Assembly: GCA_964521405.1 (NCBI GenBank)
Contig: CAZFRR010000002.1
Location: 12,545 to 76,544 of the forward strand
Direction: 5' to 3'
DNA: 64,000 nt
From: SG8-41 sp964521405
GTDB taxonomy: Bacteria; Pseudomonadota; Gammaproteobacteria; Burkholderiales; SG8-41
Shown piece after piece: positions 46,442 to 55,798 of the stretch; positions within the stretch are counted from its first letter, which is position 1, and each line of letters starts with the position of its first letter. A program made the position numbers and the translations under genes. Under the pieces are notes generated by a model that saw only the letters and a program-made list of their open reading frames with translations, was not told the DNA's origin and ran no database searches.

Positions 46442-48469
46442 TCAGGCCTTTTTGTCCAGCAGTTTCAGCAATCCGTTCTCATCGAGCATCGTAATGCCCA
46501 GCTCGCTCGCCTTTGCGCTCTTCGACCCCGGATCGGCGCCGATCACGACGTAGTGCGTCTTTTTCGACACGCTTCCGGCAACCTTGCCTCCCAGCGCCTC
46601 GATTCTTTCCCTGGCGTCTTCGCGCGTGAGATGAGGCATAGTGCCCGTCAGCACGAAGGTCTTGCCGGCCAGCGGCAGGCTCGTGGCGCCTTGCGGCTCG
46701 GTCTCGGACCAGCGCACGCCGAGTTTACGCAATTGTTTCACGATTTCGCGGTTGTGCGGCTCGCTGAAAAAGCGCGCGATGCTTGCAGCCACCACCGGGC
46801 CGACGTCGGGAACCTGCTGCAACACCGCCTCCTCCGCCTCGACCAGGGCATCGAGCCCGCCAAAATAGCGCGCCAGGCCACTCGCGGTGGCTTCCCCGAC
46901 ATTGCGTATGCCCAGTGCAAAGATGAGCCGGGCGAGCGTCGTATTGCGGCTCTTGTCGATCGCGTCGAGCAGATTGGCGGCGGATTTTTCACCCATGCGC
47001 TCAAGCCCGGCCAGCTTTTCCGGCTCGAGCCGGAAAAGATCGGCGGGATTCTCGACCAATCCCTGCTCAACCAGCTGGTCCACGAGTTTATCGCCGAGGC
47101 CCTCGATGTCCATGGCGCGGCGCGAGGCGAAATGCAACAGCGCCTGCTTGCGCTGCGCGGGGCAGTAGAGGCCCGCGGTGCAACGCGCAATCGCCTCGTC
47201 GGGAAGCCGCTCGACCCGGGAACCGCAAACCGGGCAGCGCTCGGGCAGCTTGAACGCCCGGACATGGCGCGGACGGCGCTCCTGCACCACGCTGACGACT
47301 TCCGGGATCACGTCTCCGGCGCGGCGCACGATGACGTAGTCGCCGATATGCACGTCCTTGCGATGCACCTCGTCCTCGTTGTGGAGCGTGGCGTTGGTGA
47401 CCGTGACGCCGCCGACCGACACCGGGGCGAGGCGCGCCACCGGCGTCAAGGCGCCGGTTCGGCCGACCTGCACGTCGATCCCCAGCACCTCGGTTATCTC
47501 CTCCTCCGCGGGGAACTTGTGGGCAACGGCGAACCGCGGCGCCCGTGACACATATCCCAGCCGCTCCTGCTGGCGCAGGCTGTCGACCTTGTAGACCACG
47601 CCATCGATCTGGTAGGGCAGGCTGGCGCGGCGCTCGCCGATATCGCGGAAGTAGCCGAGCAGCCCCTCCCTGCCGAGCACGACACGCCGGTCCCGGCTGA
47701 CGGGAAAGCCCAGCGTCTCCAGGTGCGCCATTTGCAGGCTGTGCCGGTCGCCCGGCACCCTGCCGCCGCTGAAGCGGCCCAAGCCGTAGGCGAAAAACGC
47801 GAGGTGCCGCGATGCGGTTATGCGCGAGTCGAGCTGCCGCAGCGATCCGGCGGCGGCATTGCGCGGGTTGGCGAATTCCTTCTCGCCCTTTTTGCGCTGC
47901 TCGCTGTTCAACGCCTCGAAATCGCGCTTGAGCATCATGACTTCGCCGCGGACTTCCAGCGTTTCGGGGATGGACGCTCCCTGCAGTCGCAGCGGCAGCA
48001 CGCGCACCGTGCGCAGATTGGCGGTGACGTCCTCGCCGGTGTAACCATCGCCGCGGGTGGCGCCGAGGGCGAACACGCCCCGCTCATAGGTCAGGCTGAT
48101 TGCCAGGCCGTCGAACTTGGGCTCGACCGCATAGTCCACTTCGTCATCCAGCTCCAGCCCTTCCCGCACGCGCCGGTCAAAAGCTTCCACCTCCTCGGGG
48201 CTCAATGCATTGGCCAGCGACAGCATCGGCGTGGCGTGCGTAACCTGGGAGAACGCGGGAAGCGGCCTCCCTCCAACCCGCAGCGTCGGCGAATCGGGCG
48301 CCGCCAGAGCGGGGTAGCGGCTCTCCAGGTCCTGCAACTCCCGCAGCAGGCGATCGTATTCCGCGTCCGGCAGCGTCGGCGCATCGAGCACGTAATAACT
48401 GTGGTTGGCGCGCTCGATTTCATCGCGCAGCCTGGCCGCGCGCGCCGCGACGGGCTTGGGGACAACCAT
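46442..48469 (-). CDS. ligA: NAD-dependent DNA ligase
   Basis: LigA seals nicks in replication and repair using NAD. The 675-residue protein has the N-terminal domain Ia (HSYYVLDAPTLPDAEYDRL) and the adenylation lysine in VEPKFDGLAISL (Lys118). The OB fold, a four-cysteine zinc finger (CPVCG...CTAGLYCPAQ), helix-hairpin-helix repeats and a C-terminal BRCT domain (about 595-675) follow. ATG 48469 lies four bases after zipA. smc-zipA-ligA is a conserved cluster. Confidence 0.97.
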   Translation of the reverse strand: MVVPKPVAARAARLRDEIERANHSYYVLDAPTLPDAEYDRLLRELQDLESRYPALAAPDSPTLRVGGRPLPAFSQVTHATPMLSLANALSPEEVEAFDRRVREGLELDDEVDYAVEPKFDGLAISLTYERGVFALGATRGDGYTGEDVTANLRTVRVLPLRLQGASIPETLEVRGEVMMLKRDFEALNSEQRKKGEKEFANPRNAAAGSLRQLDSRITASRHLAFFAYGLGRFSGGRVPGDRHSLQMAHLETLGFPVSRDRRVVLGREGLLGYFRDIGERRASLPYQIDGVVYKVDSLRQQERLGYVSRAPRFAVAHKFPAEEEITEVLGIDVQVGRTGALTPVARLAPVSVGGVTVTNATLHNEDEVHRKDVHIGDYVIVRRAGDVIPEVVSVVQERRPRHVRAFKLPERCPVCGSRVERLPDEAIARCTAGLYCPAQRKQALLHFASRRAMDIEGLGDKLVDQLVEQGLVENPADLFRLEPEKLAGLERMGEKSAANLLDAIDKSRNTTLARLIFALGIRNVGEATASGLARYFGGLDALVEAEEAVLQQVPDVGPVVAASIARFFSEPHNREIVKQLRKLGVRWSETEPQGATSLPLAGKTFVLTGTMPHLTREDARERIEALGGKVAGSVSKKTHYVVIGADPGSKSAKASELGITMLDENGLLKLLDKKA

Positions 48470-48473
48470 TGTT

Positions 48474-49562
48474 TTACGAAAACAACTGCAGGGCGCGTGC
48501 GCCGCCTGCCGGGATGCCGCGCAGTTCCATCGCGGCGTGGAGCGAGCGCAGCTGCTCCTTGATCCGTGCGATGCCGGCTTCGGTAAGGGGCACGCGGTTG
48601 TCATCCACGAGGCGGCCGCCCAGCGAGCGGGCGACGGCGCCCGCCACCTCGAGCATGCGGTCGAGCACGCCGGCTCCATTCGCCACCCTCGGCACGTCCA
48701 GGAGGAGGGTGACGCCCCGGGTGGTGAGGCCCTTGATGCTCTCGGGCAGGAACGGCGCCGGCTCGTGGTTGTCCAGCGTGAACAGCGTCTGGCGCTGCTC
48801 GTTGCGGTAGTGGAATACCCCGTCGGGCTCGAGCTTGAAGCCCGCGGCTTCCGCGGCCGCGCGTATCCGGGTGCCCTGAAATGCCGCGCCTTCCGGCGCA
48901 ATGATATTGAAGCCGACCGCGACATCGGCGTCGGCACAGAAAGCGTCGAGCTCGCGCGCGCGCTTCAAGGCCGCTTGCGTGTCCGGGCAGGTCGCCGGCG
49001 CGGAGATTCTTTCGGCGCAACTCTTCACCGCGTCGCAAAAAGTGGCAAGCTGGGCGGAATTGACGGCGCCGGTGCGGTTCACCAGTTGCAGCGAGACGCG
49101 CAGCGCGCGAAAGTGCCCGCCCCTGCCGCGCACGACATCCTCCCAGGTCCCGCTCTGGGCATCGAGCCCGGAGATGTGAACCGGCTTGCCGCAGGACGCG
49201 ATTCTGCTCGCCAGCTCGCTGATCACGGTATCGGCTATCGGTCCATCCGAATGGATTTCGGCCACGTAATCCAGCGCGGCATCAAGACCGTTCGCGGCGT
49301 CGTCCGTGTCCGGGCGCGGCCCGTGCGACAGCGGCTGCCTGCCGCCCTCTCCCGCCGGCTCCTGCGGCACCAGCTGCGGCTCCAGGCGGCCATCCGGCAG
49401 GGCCGACTCGACCCCGGCTTTCAGCAGCACGTCGTCGTGCCCGGCGCCGAACGCCTGTTGCATGCGGCGGCGATAGCCGCGCTCCTGCAGCCCGTTGTAC
49501 AGATAGACCGCGCCGACCACCACCGCGCCGATGACTAACAGGCTCAACTGCAGGTCGCTCAT
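48474..49562 (-). CDS. zipA: Cell division protein ZipA
   Basis: ZipA anchors FtsZ to the inner membrane. The 362-residue protein has an N-terminal membrane segment (residues 3-22, DLQLSLLVIGAVVVGAVYLY), a variable linker (about 25-130) and a C-terminal FtsZ-binding domain (about 225-355, including GVTLLLDVPRVANGAGVLDRM). The strong GAGGAGG before ATG 49562 supports the start. It sits between smc and ligA, as in related genomes. Confidence 0.92.
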   Translation of the reverse strand: MSDLQLSLLVIGAVVVGAVYLYNGLQERGYRRRMQQAFGAGHDDVLLKAGVESALPDGRLEPQLVPQEPAGEGGRQPLSHGPRPDTDDAANGLDAALDYVAEIHSDGPIADTVISELASRIASCGKPVHISGLDAQSGTWEDVVRGRGGHFRALRVSLQLVNRTGAVNSAQLATFCDAVKSCAERISAPATCPDTQAALKRARELDAFCADADVAVGFNIIAPEGAAFQGTRIRAAAEAAGFKLEPDGVFHYRNEQRQTLFTLDNHEPAPFLPESIKGLTTRGVTLLLDVPRVANGAGVLDRMLEVAGAVARSLGGRLVDDNRVPLTEAGIARIKEQLRSLHAAMELRGIPAGGARALQLFS

Positions 49563-49571
49563 CGACCCTCC

Positions 49572-52500
49572 TCAGGCCGCGGCTTCTCTCAGCTTCATCG
49601 CCTCTTCGATGTCAACCGCCACCACGCGCGAGACGCCGGGTTCCTGCATGGTGATGCCCAGCAGCTGCTCGGCGATCTCCATGGTGATCTTGTTGTGGCT
49701 GATGAAGAGAAACTGCGATTGCCGCGACATCTTCTTCACCAGCTCGCAGAAGCGCTCGGTGTTGTGATCGTCGAGCGGCGCGTCCACCTCGTCGAGCAGG
49801 CAGAAGGGCGCGGGATTCAACTGGAATATCGAGAACACCAGTGACAGCGCCGTCAACGCCTTCTCGCCACCCGACAGGAGATGGATGGTGGTGTTCTTCT
49901 TGCCGGGAGGCTGCGCCTGCACCAGTATGCCGGCGTCGAGTATTTCCTCGCCGGTCAGCACCAGCCGGGCGTTGCCGCCGCCGAACAGCGCCGGGAACAT
50001 CTCGCTGAAATGGCGATTGACCTCGTCGAACGTATGCTGCAGCCGTTCGCGGGTTTCCCGGTCGATGCGGCGGATTGCGTCCTCCAGCGTAGCCATCGCC
50101 TCGGTGAGATCGCGCGACTGGGAATCGAGGTATTCCCTGCGGCTGCTGGCCGCTTGCAACTCCTCGAGCGCCGCAAGGTTGACCGCTCCGAGCCCCTTGA
50201 TCTCCTCGTTCAGGCGGGCGATCTCGCCGTTCAACGCGCCCGGCCGCATGCCTTTTTCCAGTTGCTGCGCCACCGCTTCCTCGCTCGCGCCGGCCTCCAC
50301 CAGTTGCTGGGCATACTGCTCCTCGCTGAGTCGCGCCTCCTGCTCCTTCAGGCGCATCTCGGCAATCCGCTCGCGCAGCGGCGCGAGCTTCTGCTCCGCC
50401 TCATGCCGTTCCTCGTCGGTCGCCTTGAGGCTCGCTTCCATTGCCTCCAGCGCATCACGCGCCTGGGCGAGCGCCTGCTCGCAGCCGGCGCGCGCCTCGA
50501 GCGCCCGTTGCAGGCGCTCCAGCAACGGCGCCTCCTCGTAGCCCGCGAGCTCCTGCTGCCTCGAAGCGAGCGTTGCGTTGAGCTGTAGCCCGCTCTCAGA
50601 GATAACTTTAATAGTATTTAATATCTCATTGATTCTATTGTCACATGATTGATTGTGAAACACCGCCTTCTGGGCCGACTCACGCGCCTGCTGCAAGGCG
50701 TTTCGCTGCAGCTCCAGGACGTTCTCGGCGCGCCGGTAGAGATCGGTAGCGAGCTGGAGCTGGCCCTGCTGCTTGAGAACCTCATCCTGCAGCTCCGTCA
50801 CGCGCCGCCCGGCCACCTGGCTCGCCAGGGTCACCGCAACGGTCTGGGCTTCGATCTCGGCGAGCTCCGTCGCCACCCGGTCGGCGCGCTGCGTGACCCG
50901 CTGGTCGAACTCGGTGAGTTGCAGCGCTTCCATCTGCAGCGCGTGATGGCGCTGTTGCCGGTCGTTGATCGCATCGCGAGATTCGTCGAGCCGCGCGCGC
51001 CTTTGCTCGACATCCCGTTCCGCTGCGGTAGCAGCTTGCCGCAGCCGATCGAGCGCAGCCCTCGCCTCCGCGAGGGCGCCTCCCAACTGCTCGATCTCGC
51101 GCTGACGGCTCAGCACGCCGTGCAGCTCGCTGTCGGGGGCGTGGAAGCTCATCGTGTGACGGGTGAAAACATGACCTTCACGAGTCACCAGCATGGCGCC
51201 CGCGGGCAGGCGCTCGCGAACTGTCAGCGCGGCGGACGTGTCCGCAATCACATAAACGTGTTGCAGCCAGTCCTCGACGACGGCTTGCAGCCGGGAGTCG
51301 TCGCAGGTGACGTAACGGCGGAGCGGCTCGCAGCCGGCAAGCGGCATGGCCGGGGCCGCCGCCGCGTGAGCGGGAGCGAACACCGTGATCCTTCCCGGAG
51401 GCGGCTCGGAGAACCAGCTGCCAGCCTGCTCCACCCGGTCGAGGGCGATGGCATTCAAGCGCTCGCGCAGCGCCGCCTCCAGCGCATCCTCCCAGCCGGT
51501 CTCGATGCGAATCTGCTGCCACAGCCGCGGCGCTCTGCCGAGACCGCGGGCCTCCAGCCAGTCCTTGGTATTGGCGCCGCGCGCCAGCCGCTCCTGCAAT
51601 TGCGTCAGGGCCTGCAACTGCGCTTCGAGCCCGGCCAGCCTCTGGCCCGCGGCCTCCACATCGGCATCCCTGTCGCGCAAGGCCTGTTCCGCCTCGGGCA
51701 ACCGCTCTTCGCCGGTCTCCATGGCGGCGCGCAGGCCCTGCAGCTCCTCCTCGAGCGCCGCGATGTCGCCGCGCAATTGCTGTAGCCGCAGCGCATCGGC
51801 AGGCAACAGCGCCACGCGCTCATCCTGCAAACGCCGGGCGCGCAACCCCAGTTCTTCCATCGTTTGCCGGGCGTGGGCTTCCTTGGTCTGCTCCACGCCC
51901 ATGGCCTGCTCGGCGAGCGCCAGGGCGCGCTGCAGTTCTTCGTAACGATTGCGGGTGGCCCTGAAAACCTCCTCCGCAAGGGGCAGCTTGTCGCTTTCGA
52001 CCCTGGCTGCCACTTCCCGCGCCGCCACGTCTTCCGCCGCGGCTGCGCGCTCGCTTTGCAGCCCGGCGAGGGTGGATTGCGCCGTTGCCAGCTGTTCCTG
52101 CCCGTGTTCGGCCTGGGCGCGCAATTCGGCGAGATCGCGCTCGACCCGCTGCCGGTTTTCGCGCAGGTGGGCGAGCTCCTGCTCGAGCCGCGCGGTTTCG
52201 GCATTGGCTTCGTAGAAGGCGCCCTGGGCAGCATGCACCGCGTCGCTGCCGCGATAGTGCTGCGCGCGCAGATCTTCCAGGCGCTTTTCGGTGTCGCGCA
52301 ACCGCGCGGTCTCGGCTTCCAGTTCCAAGGTGAGGCTCTCGATTTCCCGCAGGTGTCGCGCGCGCTGCGCGCCCGCCTCCCGCTTTTTCAGCAGCGACAG
52401 CTGGTTCTGCGCCAGGCGCAACCGGCCCTGCAACTCGTGATAGCGGCTCGCGATCTCCGCCTGGGATTGCAGGTGCTCGAGCTGTTTGCCGAGTTCGGCG

Positions 52501-53096
52501 CGCACGTCTTCCACCCGCAGCAGGTTGTCGCGCGTGTCCTTCAGCCGCAACTCGGTTTCATGCCGGCGAGCGCGGTATTTCGAGACGCCCGCCGCTTCCT
52601 CGAGAAATATTCTCAGCTCCTCCGGCTTGGCATCGATCACCCGCGAGATCATGCCCTGCTCGATGATGGCGTAGGCGCGGCTGCCCAGCCCGGTGCCGAG
52701 GAAGATGTCGGCGACATCGCGCCGGCGCACGTGGACGTTGTTGATGTAGTACGAAGTCGCCTCGTCGTCGCGGACCAGAATGCGTTTCACCGAGATCTCG
52801 GCGTAGCTCGACCACTGCCCGCCGGCCCGCCCGAGGCTGTTGTCAAAAATCAGCTCGACGCTCGAGCGGTTCACCGGCTGGCGCTGGCCGGAGCCGTTGA
52901 ACAGGATGTCCTGCATGGTGTCCCCGCGCAGATGCTTGGCGGAGGTTTCACCCAGCACCCAGCGGACCGCGTCGATGACATTCGACTTGCCGCAGCCGTT
53001 GGGGCCGACGATGCCTACCAGTTGTCCGGGGACGGGGATGTGAGTGGGGTCTACGAAAGACTTGAAGCCTGCGAGATTGATCTGTTTGAGTCTCAA
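49572..53096 (-). CDS. smc: Chromosome partition protein SMC
   Basis: SMC organises and segregates the chromosome as an ATP-driven ring. The 1174-residue protein has the Walker A GPNGCGKSN at residues 31-39, long coiled coils (about 165-500 and 670-1000) and a central hinge (about 510-650). The C-terminal ATPase half carries the signature LLSGGEKALTALSL and Walker B FCLLDEVDAPLDD. It starts with TTG at 53096, giving the family N-terminus MRLKQINLAGFKSFVDPT. No ribosome-binding site is visible and the start lies in a 12-base palindrome. Confidence 0.97.
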   Translation of the reverse strand: MRLKQINLAGFKSFVDPTHIPVPGQLVGIVGPNGCGKSNVIDAVRWVLGETSAKHLRGDTMQDILFNGSGQRQPVNRSSVELIFDNSLGRAGGQWSSYAEISVKRILVRDDEATSYYINNVHVRRRDVADIFLGTGLGSRAYAIIEQGMISRVIDAKPEELRIFLEEAAGVSKYRARRHETELRLKDTRDNLLRVEDVRAELGKQLEHLQSQAEIASRYHELQGRLRLAQNQLSLLKKREAGAQRARHLREIESLTLELEAETARLRDTEKRLEDLRAQHYRGSDAVHAAQGAFYEANAETARLEQELAHLRENRQRVERDLAELRAQAEHGQEQLATAQSTLAGLQSERAAAAEDVAAREVAARVESDKLPLAEEVFRATRNRYEELQRALALAEQAMGVEQTKEAHARQTMEELGLRARRLQDERVALLPADALRLQQLRGDIAALEEELQGLRAAMETGEERLPEAEQALRDRDADVEAAGQRLAGLEAQLQALTQLQERLARGANTKDWLEARGLGRAPRLWQQIRIETGWEDALEAALRERLNAIALDRVEQAGSWFSEPPPGRITVFAPAHAAAAPAMPLAGCEPLRRYVTCDDSRLQAVVEDWLQHVYVIADTSAALTVRERLPAGAMLVTREGHVFTRHTMSFHAPDSELHGVLSRQREIEQLGGALAEARAALDRLRQAATAAERDVEQRRARLDESRDAINDRQQRHHALQMEALQLTEFDQRVTQRADRVATELAEIEAQTVAVTLASQVAGRRVTELQDEVLKQQGQLQLATDLYRRAENVLELQRNALQQARESAQKAVFHNQSCDNRINEILNTIKVISESGLQLNATLASRQQELAGYEEAPLLERLQRALEARAGCEQALAQARDALEAMEASLKATDEERHEAEQKLAPLRERIAEMRLKEQEARLSEEQYAQQLVEAGASEEAVAQQLEKGMRPGALNGEIARLNEEIKGLGAVNLAALEELQAASSRREYLDSQSRDLTEAMATLEDAIRRIDRETRERLQHTFDEVNRHFSEMFPALFGGGNARLVLTGEEILDAGILVQAQPPGKKNTTIHLLSGGEKALTALSLVFSIFQLNPAPFCLLDEVDAPLDDHNTERFCELVKKMSRQSQFLFISHNKITMEIAEQLLGITMQEPGVSRVVAVDIEEAMKLREAAA

Positions 53097-53102
53097 TTGA
53101 GA
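53091..53102. promoter_or_regulatory. Perfect 12-base palindrome over the smc start codon
   Basis: TCTCAATTGAGA is its own reverse complement and contains the smc TTG start. It could be an operator, an RNA hairpin foot or a chance palindrome; it sits in the divergent smc/queF region. Confidence 0.4.
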
Positions 53103-53121
53103 GGTCTTGTTAGAGGACTTA

Positions 53122-53149
53122 TTGGAGGTTTGATGGGCGAGGTTATAAT
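53122..53149 (+). promoter_or_regulatory. Candidate sigma-70 promoter of queF
   Basis: TTGGAG (53122-53127) and a perfect TATAAT (53144-53149) are spaced by 16 bases, 51 bases before the queF ATG. No preQ1 riboswitch motif is evident in the short leader. Confidence 0.5.
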
Positions 53150-53200
53150 TCGCAGGGTATTCAAGTTTATATTTTACAGAAAATTCAGGCCGCCGCGATA

Positions 53201-53620
53201 ATGCCCAGCAAACCCGGCCGCAAGCTGGAGACCTTCGTCAATCCCCAGCCTGCGCGCGACTACCGGATTCACATGGAAATACCGGAGTTTACCTGCCGGT
53301 GCCCGCGCACCGGGCAGCCCGACTTCGCGACTCTCGTGCTCGACTACGTCCCCGATAAGCGCTGCGTAGAGTTGAAAAGCCTCAAATTGTACGTCTGGTC
53401 GTTTCGCAACGAAGGCGCCTTCCATGAGGCCGTGACCAACCGCATGCTCGGCGATCTCGTGAGGGCAACGCACCCGCGCTTCATGCGGCTGACTGCGAAA
53501 TTCAACGTGCGCGGCGGGATTTTCACGACCGTCGTCGCCGAGCACGCCAAGCCGGGCTGGAAGCCGGCGCCACCGGTGGACCTGGCGGCGCTTCCCGCCT
53601 CATCCAGCACTCGCGGCTGA
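53201..53620 (+). CDS. queF: NADPH-dependent 7-cyano-7-deazaguanine reductase QueF
   Basis: QueF reduces the nitrile preQ0 to preQ1 in queuosine synthesis for tRNA. The 139-residue, short (unimodular) form has the nucleophile in EFTCRCP (Cys34), the catalytic Asp in QPDFAT (Asp41), and the family motif ELKSLKLYVWSFRNEGAFHE (from residue 57). ATG 53201 is preceded by a promoter but by no clear Shine-Dalgarno. It is divergent from smc; other queuosine genes are not in the window. Confidence 0.95.
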   Translation: MPSKPGRKLETFVNPQPARDYRIHMEIPEFTCRCPRTGQPDFATLVLDYVPDKRCVELKSLKLYVWSFRNEGAFHEAVTNRMLGDLVRATHPRFMRLTAKFNVRGGIFTTVVAEHAKPGWKPAPPVDLAALPASSSTRG

Positions 53621-53692
53621 GGCCGCCAAGCTTCTTATGATCCCGACCTTTGAGTTCTCACGGGGCGTCCGCAGGCGCGACCGGTTCCCATC

Positions 53693-54886
53693 GTGAATCC
53701 CGACCTCGAGCGGCTGCGGACCTACCCCTTTCAGAAGCTCAACACGCTGCTCGAAGGCGTCCGGCCCGATCCTTCGCTCAAGCCGATTCCCCTCTACATC
53801 GGCGAGCCCAAGCATCCCACACCTGAATTCATCAGGCGCGCGCTGGTCGGCCATCTCGAAGGGCTGGCAAGCTATCCCCTGACCCTCGGCACCCTGGAGC
53901 TGCGCGAGGCCATCGCCGCGTGGCTGAAGCGCCGCTACCATCTCGACGGGGTGGACCCGGCGACGGAGGTCATCCCGGTAACCGGCAGCCGCGAAGCCTT
54001 GTTCGCCATTGCGCAGACCGTGGTGGACCGAACGCGCCCGGACCCGGTCGTGGTCTGTCCCAATCCGTTCTACCAGATCTACGAAGGCGCGGCGCTGCTC
54101 GCCGGCGCCACGCCGTATTACCTCAACAGCCTGCCGGAGAACGGCTACGCGTTCGATTACGACCAGCTGCCGGAAGCGGTGTGGCGCCGCACGCAACTCC
54201 TCTACGTCTGCTCGCCCGGCAACCCGACAGGTTACGTGATGCCGCTTGCGGACTGGGAGCGGTTGTTCGCGCTGTCCGACCGCTACGGCATGGTGATCGC
54301 GTCCGACGAGTGCTATTCGGAGATTTACTTCAACGAGAGCCGTCCCCCGCTCGGCGCGCTCGAGGCGGCGCAGCGGCTTGGCCGCAAGGGCTACCCGCGC
54401 CTGGTGGTGTTCTCGAGCCTGTCCAAGCGCTCCAACGTCCCGGGCATGCGCTCCGGCTTCGTGGCGGGCGACGCGTCCATCATCAAACCCTATCTGCTCT
54501 ACCGGACCTACCAGGGATGCGCGATGAGCCCGCCGGTGCAGCAGGCCAGCATCGCCGCCTGGAACGACGAGACGCACGTCGTCGAGAACCGGCGGCTGTA
54601 CCGGGAGAAATTCGCCGCCGCCCTGGACATCCTGCGCCCGGCGCTTGACGTGAAAATGCCGGAAGCCGCGTTCTACTTCTGGTTCAAGACCCCGATTCCC
54701 GACACCGAGTTCGCGCGCAAGCTCTTCCAGCAGCAGGCGGTGACGGTGCTCCCCGGCAGCTACCTCGCGCGCGATTCCGGCGGCGTCAATCCCGGCACGA
54801 ACCGCGCGCGCATCGCGCTGGTGTCCACGGTGGCGGAATGCATGGAGTCCTCCCGGCGCATTCGCGCCTTTGTCGAATCCTTGTGA
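53693..54886 (+). CDS. dapC: Succinyldiaminopimelate aminotransferase DapC
   Basis: DapC transfers an amino group from glutamate to N-succinyl-2-amino-6-ketopimelate in lysine/meso-diaminopimelate synthesis. The 397-residue class I PLP enzyme has PVTGSREALFAIAQ, CPNPFYQIYEGAALLAGA, CSPGNPTGYVM, SDECYSEIYF and the Schiff-base lysine in FSSLSKRSNVPGMRSGF. It starts with GTG at 53693 (MNPDLERLRTYPFQKLN). The next gene, dapD, catalyses the preceding step, which supports DapC over other class I aminotransferases. Confidence 0.95.
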   Translation: MNPDLERLRTYPFQKLNTLLEGVRPDPSLKPIPLYIGEPKHPTPEFIRRALVGHLEGLASYPLTLGTLELREAIAAWLKRRYHLDGVDPATEVIPVTGSREALFAIAQTVVDRTRPDPVVVCPNPFYQIYEGAALLAGATPYYLNSLPENGYAFDYDQLPEAVWRRTQLLYVCSPGNPTGYVMPLADWERLFALSDRYGMVIASDECYSEIYFNESRPPLGALEAAQRLGRKGYPRLVVFSSLSKRSNVPGMRSGFVAGDASIIKPYLLYRTYQGCAMSPPVQQASIAAWNDETHVVENRRLYREKFAAALDILRPALDVKMPEAAFYFWFKTPIPDTEFARKLFQQQAVTVLPGSYLARDSGGVNPGTNRARIALVSTVAECMESSRRIRAFVESL

Positions 54887-54907
54887 TCACGGGGTAGAAT
54901 CGCAGTC

Positions 54908-55729
54908 ATGAACGAATTGCAAACCACCATCGAGCAGGCGTGGGAGCACCGCGCTGATCTGAAACCCGGGGCAGCGCCCGCCAGGGTTGGCGAGGCGGTA
55001 TTCCAGGTCCTGGCCGGCCTGGATGCGGGCAGCATCCGGGTCGCCGAGAAAATCGGGGGCGCATGGGTCGTGCATCAATGGATCAAGAAAGCCGTGCTGC
55101 TGTCGTTCCGGCTCGAGGACAACGTGCCGATGGCGGGCGCGGCGACCCAGTATTACGACAAGGTCCCGAGCAAATTCGCGCATTACTCGCGCGAAGACTT
55201 CGCGCGCGGCGGTTTCCGCGTGGTGCCGCCGGCGATGGTCCGGCGCGGCGCGTTCATCGCGAAGAACGCGGTGCTGATGCCCTCCTACGTCAACATCGGC
55301 GCTTACGTCGACGAAGGCACCATGGTGGACACCTGGGCCACCGTCGGCTCCTGCGCCCAGATCGGCAAGAACGTGCATCTCTCCGGCGGCGTGGGCATCG
55401 GCGGCGTGCTGGAGCCGTTGCAGGCCAATCCCACCATCATCGAGGACAACTGCTTCATCGGAGCGCGCTCGGAGATCGTGGAAGGCGTCGTGGTTGAGGA
55501 AGGCGCGGTCATTTCGATGGGCGTTTTCATCGGCGCCAGTACCCGCATCTATCACCGGCACACCGGCGAGACGCTCTACGGCCGCGTGCCGGCGGGCTCG
55601 GTCGTGGTGCCGGGCACCCTGCCCGCGGCGGACGGCAAGTGCAGCCTTTATTGCGCGATAATCGTGAAACAGGTGGACGCCAGGACGCGCGCCAAGACCA
55701 GCATCAACGAGTTGTTGCGCAGCGACTAG
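54908..55729 (+). CDS. dapD: Tetrahydrodipicolinate N-succinyltransferase
   Basis: DapD succinylates tetrahydrodipicolinate with succinyl-CoA in the diaminopimelate/lysine pathway. The 273-residue trimeric enzyme has a helical N-terminus (NELQTTIEQAWEHRADLKP) and a left-handed hexapeptide helix with GAYVDEGTMVDTWATVGSCA, NVHLSGGVGIGGVLEPL and EDNCFIGARSEIVEGVVVEE. It follows dapC by 21 bases. A GC-rich hairpin lies directly after its stop. Confidence 0.97.
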   Translation: MNELQTTIEQAWEHRADLKPGAAPARVGEAVFQVLAGLDAGSIRVAEKIGGAWVVHQWIKKAVLLSFRLEDNVPMAGAATQYYDKVPSKFAHYSREDFARGGFRVVPPAMVRRGAFIAKNAVLMPSYVNIGAYVDEGTMVDTWATVGSCAQIGKNVHLSGGVGIGGVLEPLQANPTIIEDNCFIGARSEIVEGVVVEEGAVISMGVFIGASTRIYHRHTGETLYGRVPAGSVVVPGTLPAADGKCSLYCAIIVKQVDARTRAKTSINELLRSD

Positions 55730-55732
55730 GGG

Positions 55733-55753
55733 CACCCCGGCAATCACGGGGTG
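55733..55753 (+). terminator. GC-rich stem-loop after dapD
   Basis: Perfect seven-base arms CACCCCG (55733-55739) and CGGGGTG (55747-55753) enclose a seven-base loop, four bases after the dapD stop. No U-tract follows, so it is a weak terminator at best. It may separate dapCD from pilU, which has its own AAGGGAG ribosome-binding site. Confidence 0.45.
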
Positions 55754-55798
55754 TATAGTAATTTCAAGGCGGCAGCTGCCGCTTACAAGGGAGTAGCC

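Noticed and set aside
53150..53200. preQ1 riboswitch before queF
   Set aside because: The leader is about 45 bases and A/T-rich, without the expected stem and A-rich tail arrangement; not supportable.
51864..53201. 445-codon plus-strand ORF across smc
   Set aside because: Antisense to the SMC N-terminal ATPase and coiled coil; composition is a mirror of the coiled-coil codons.
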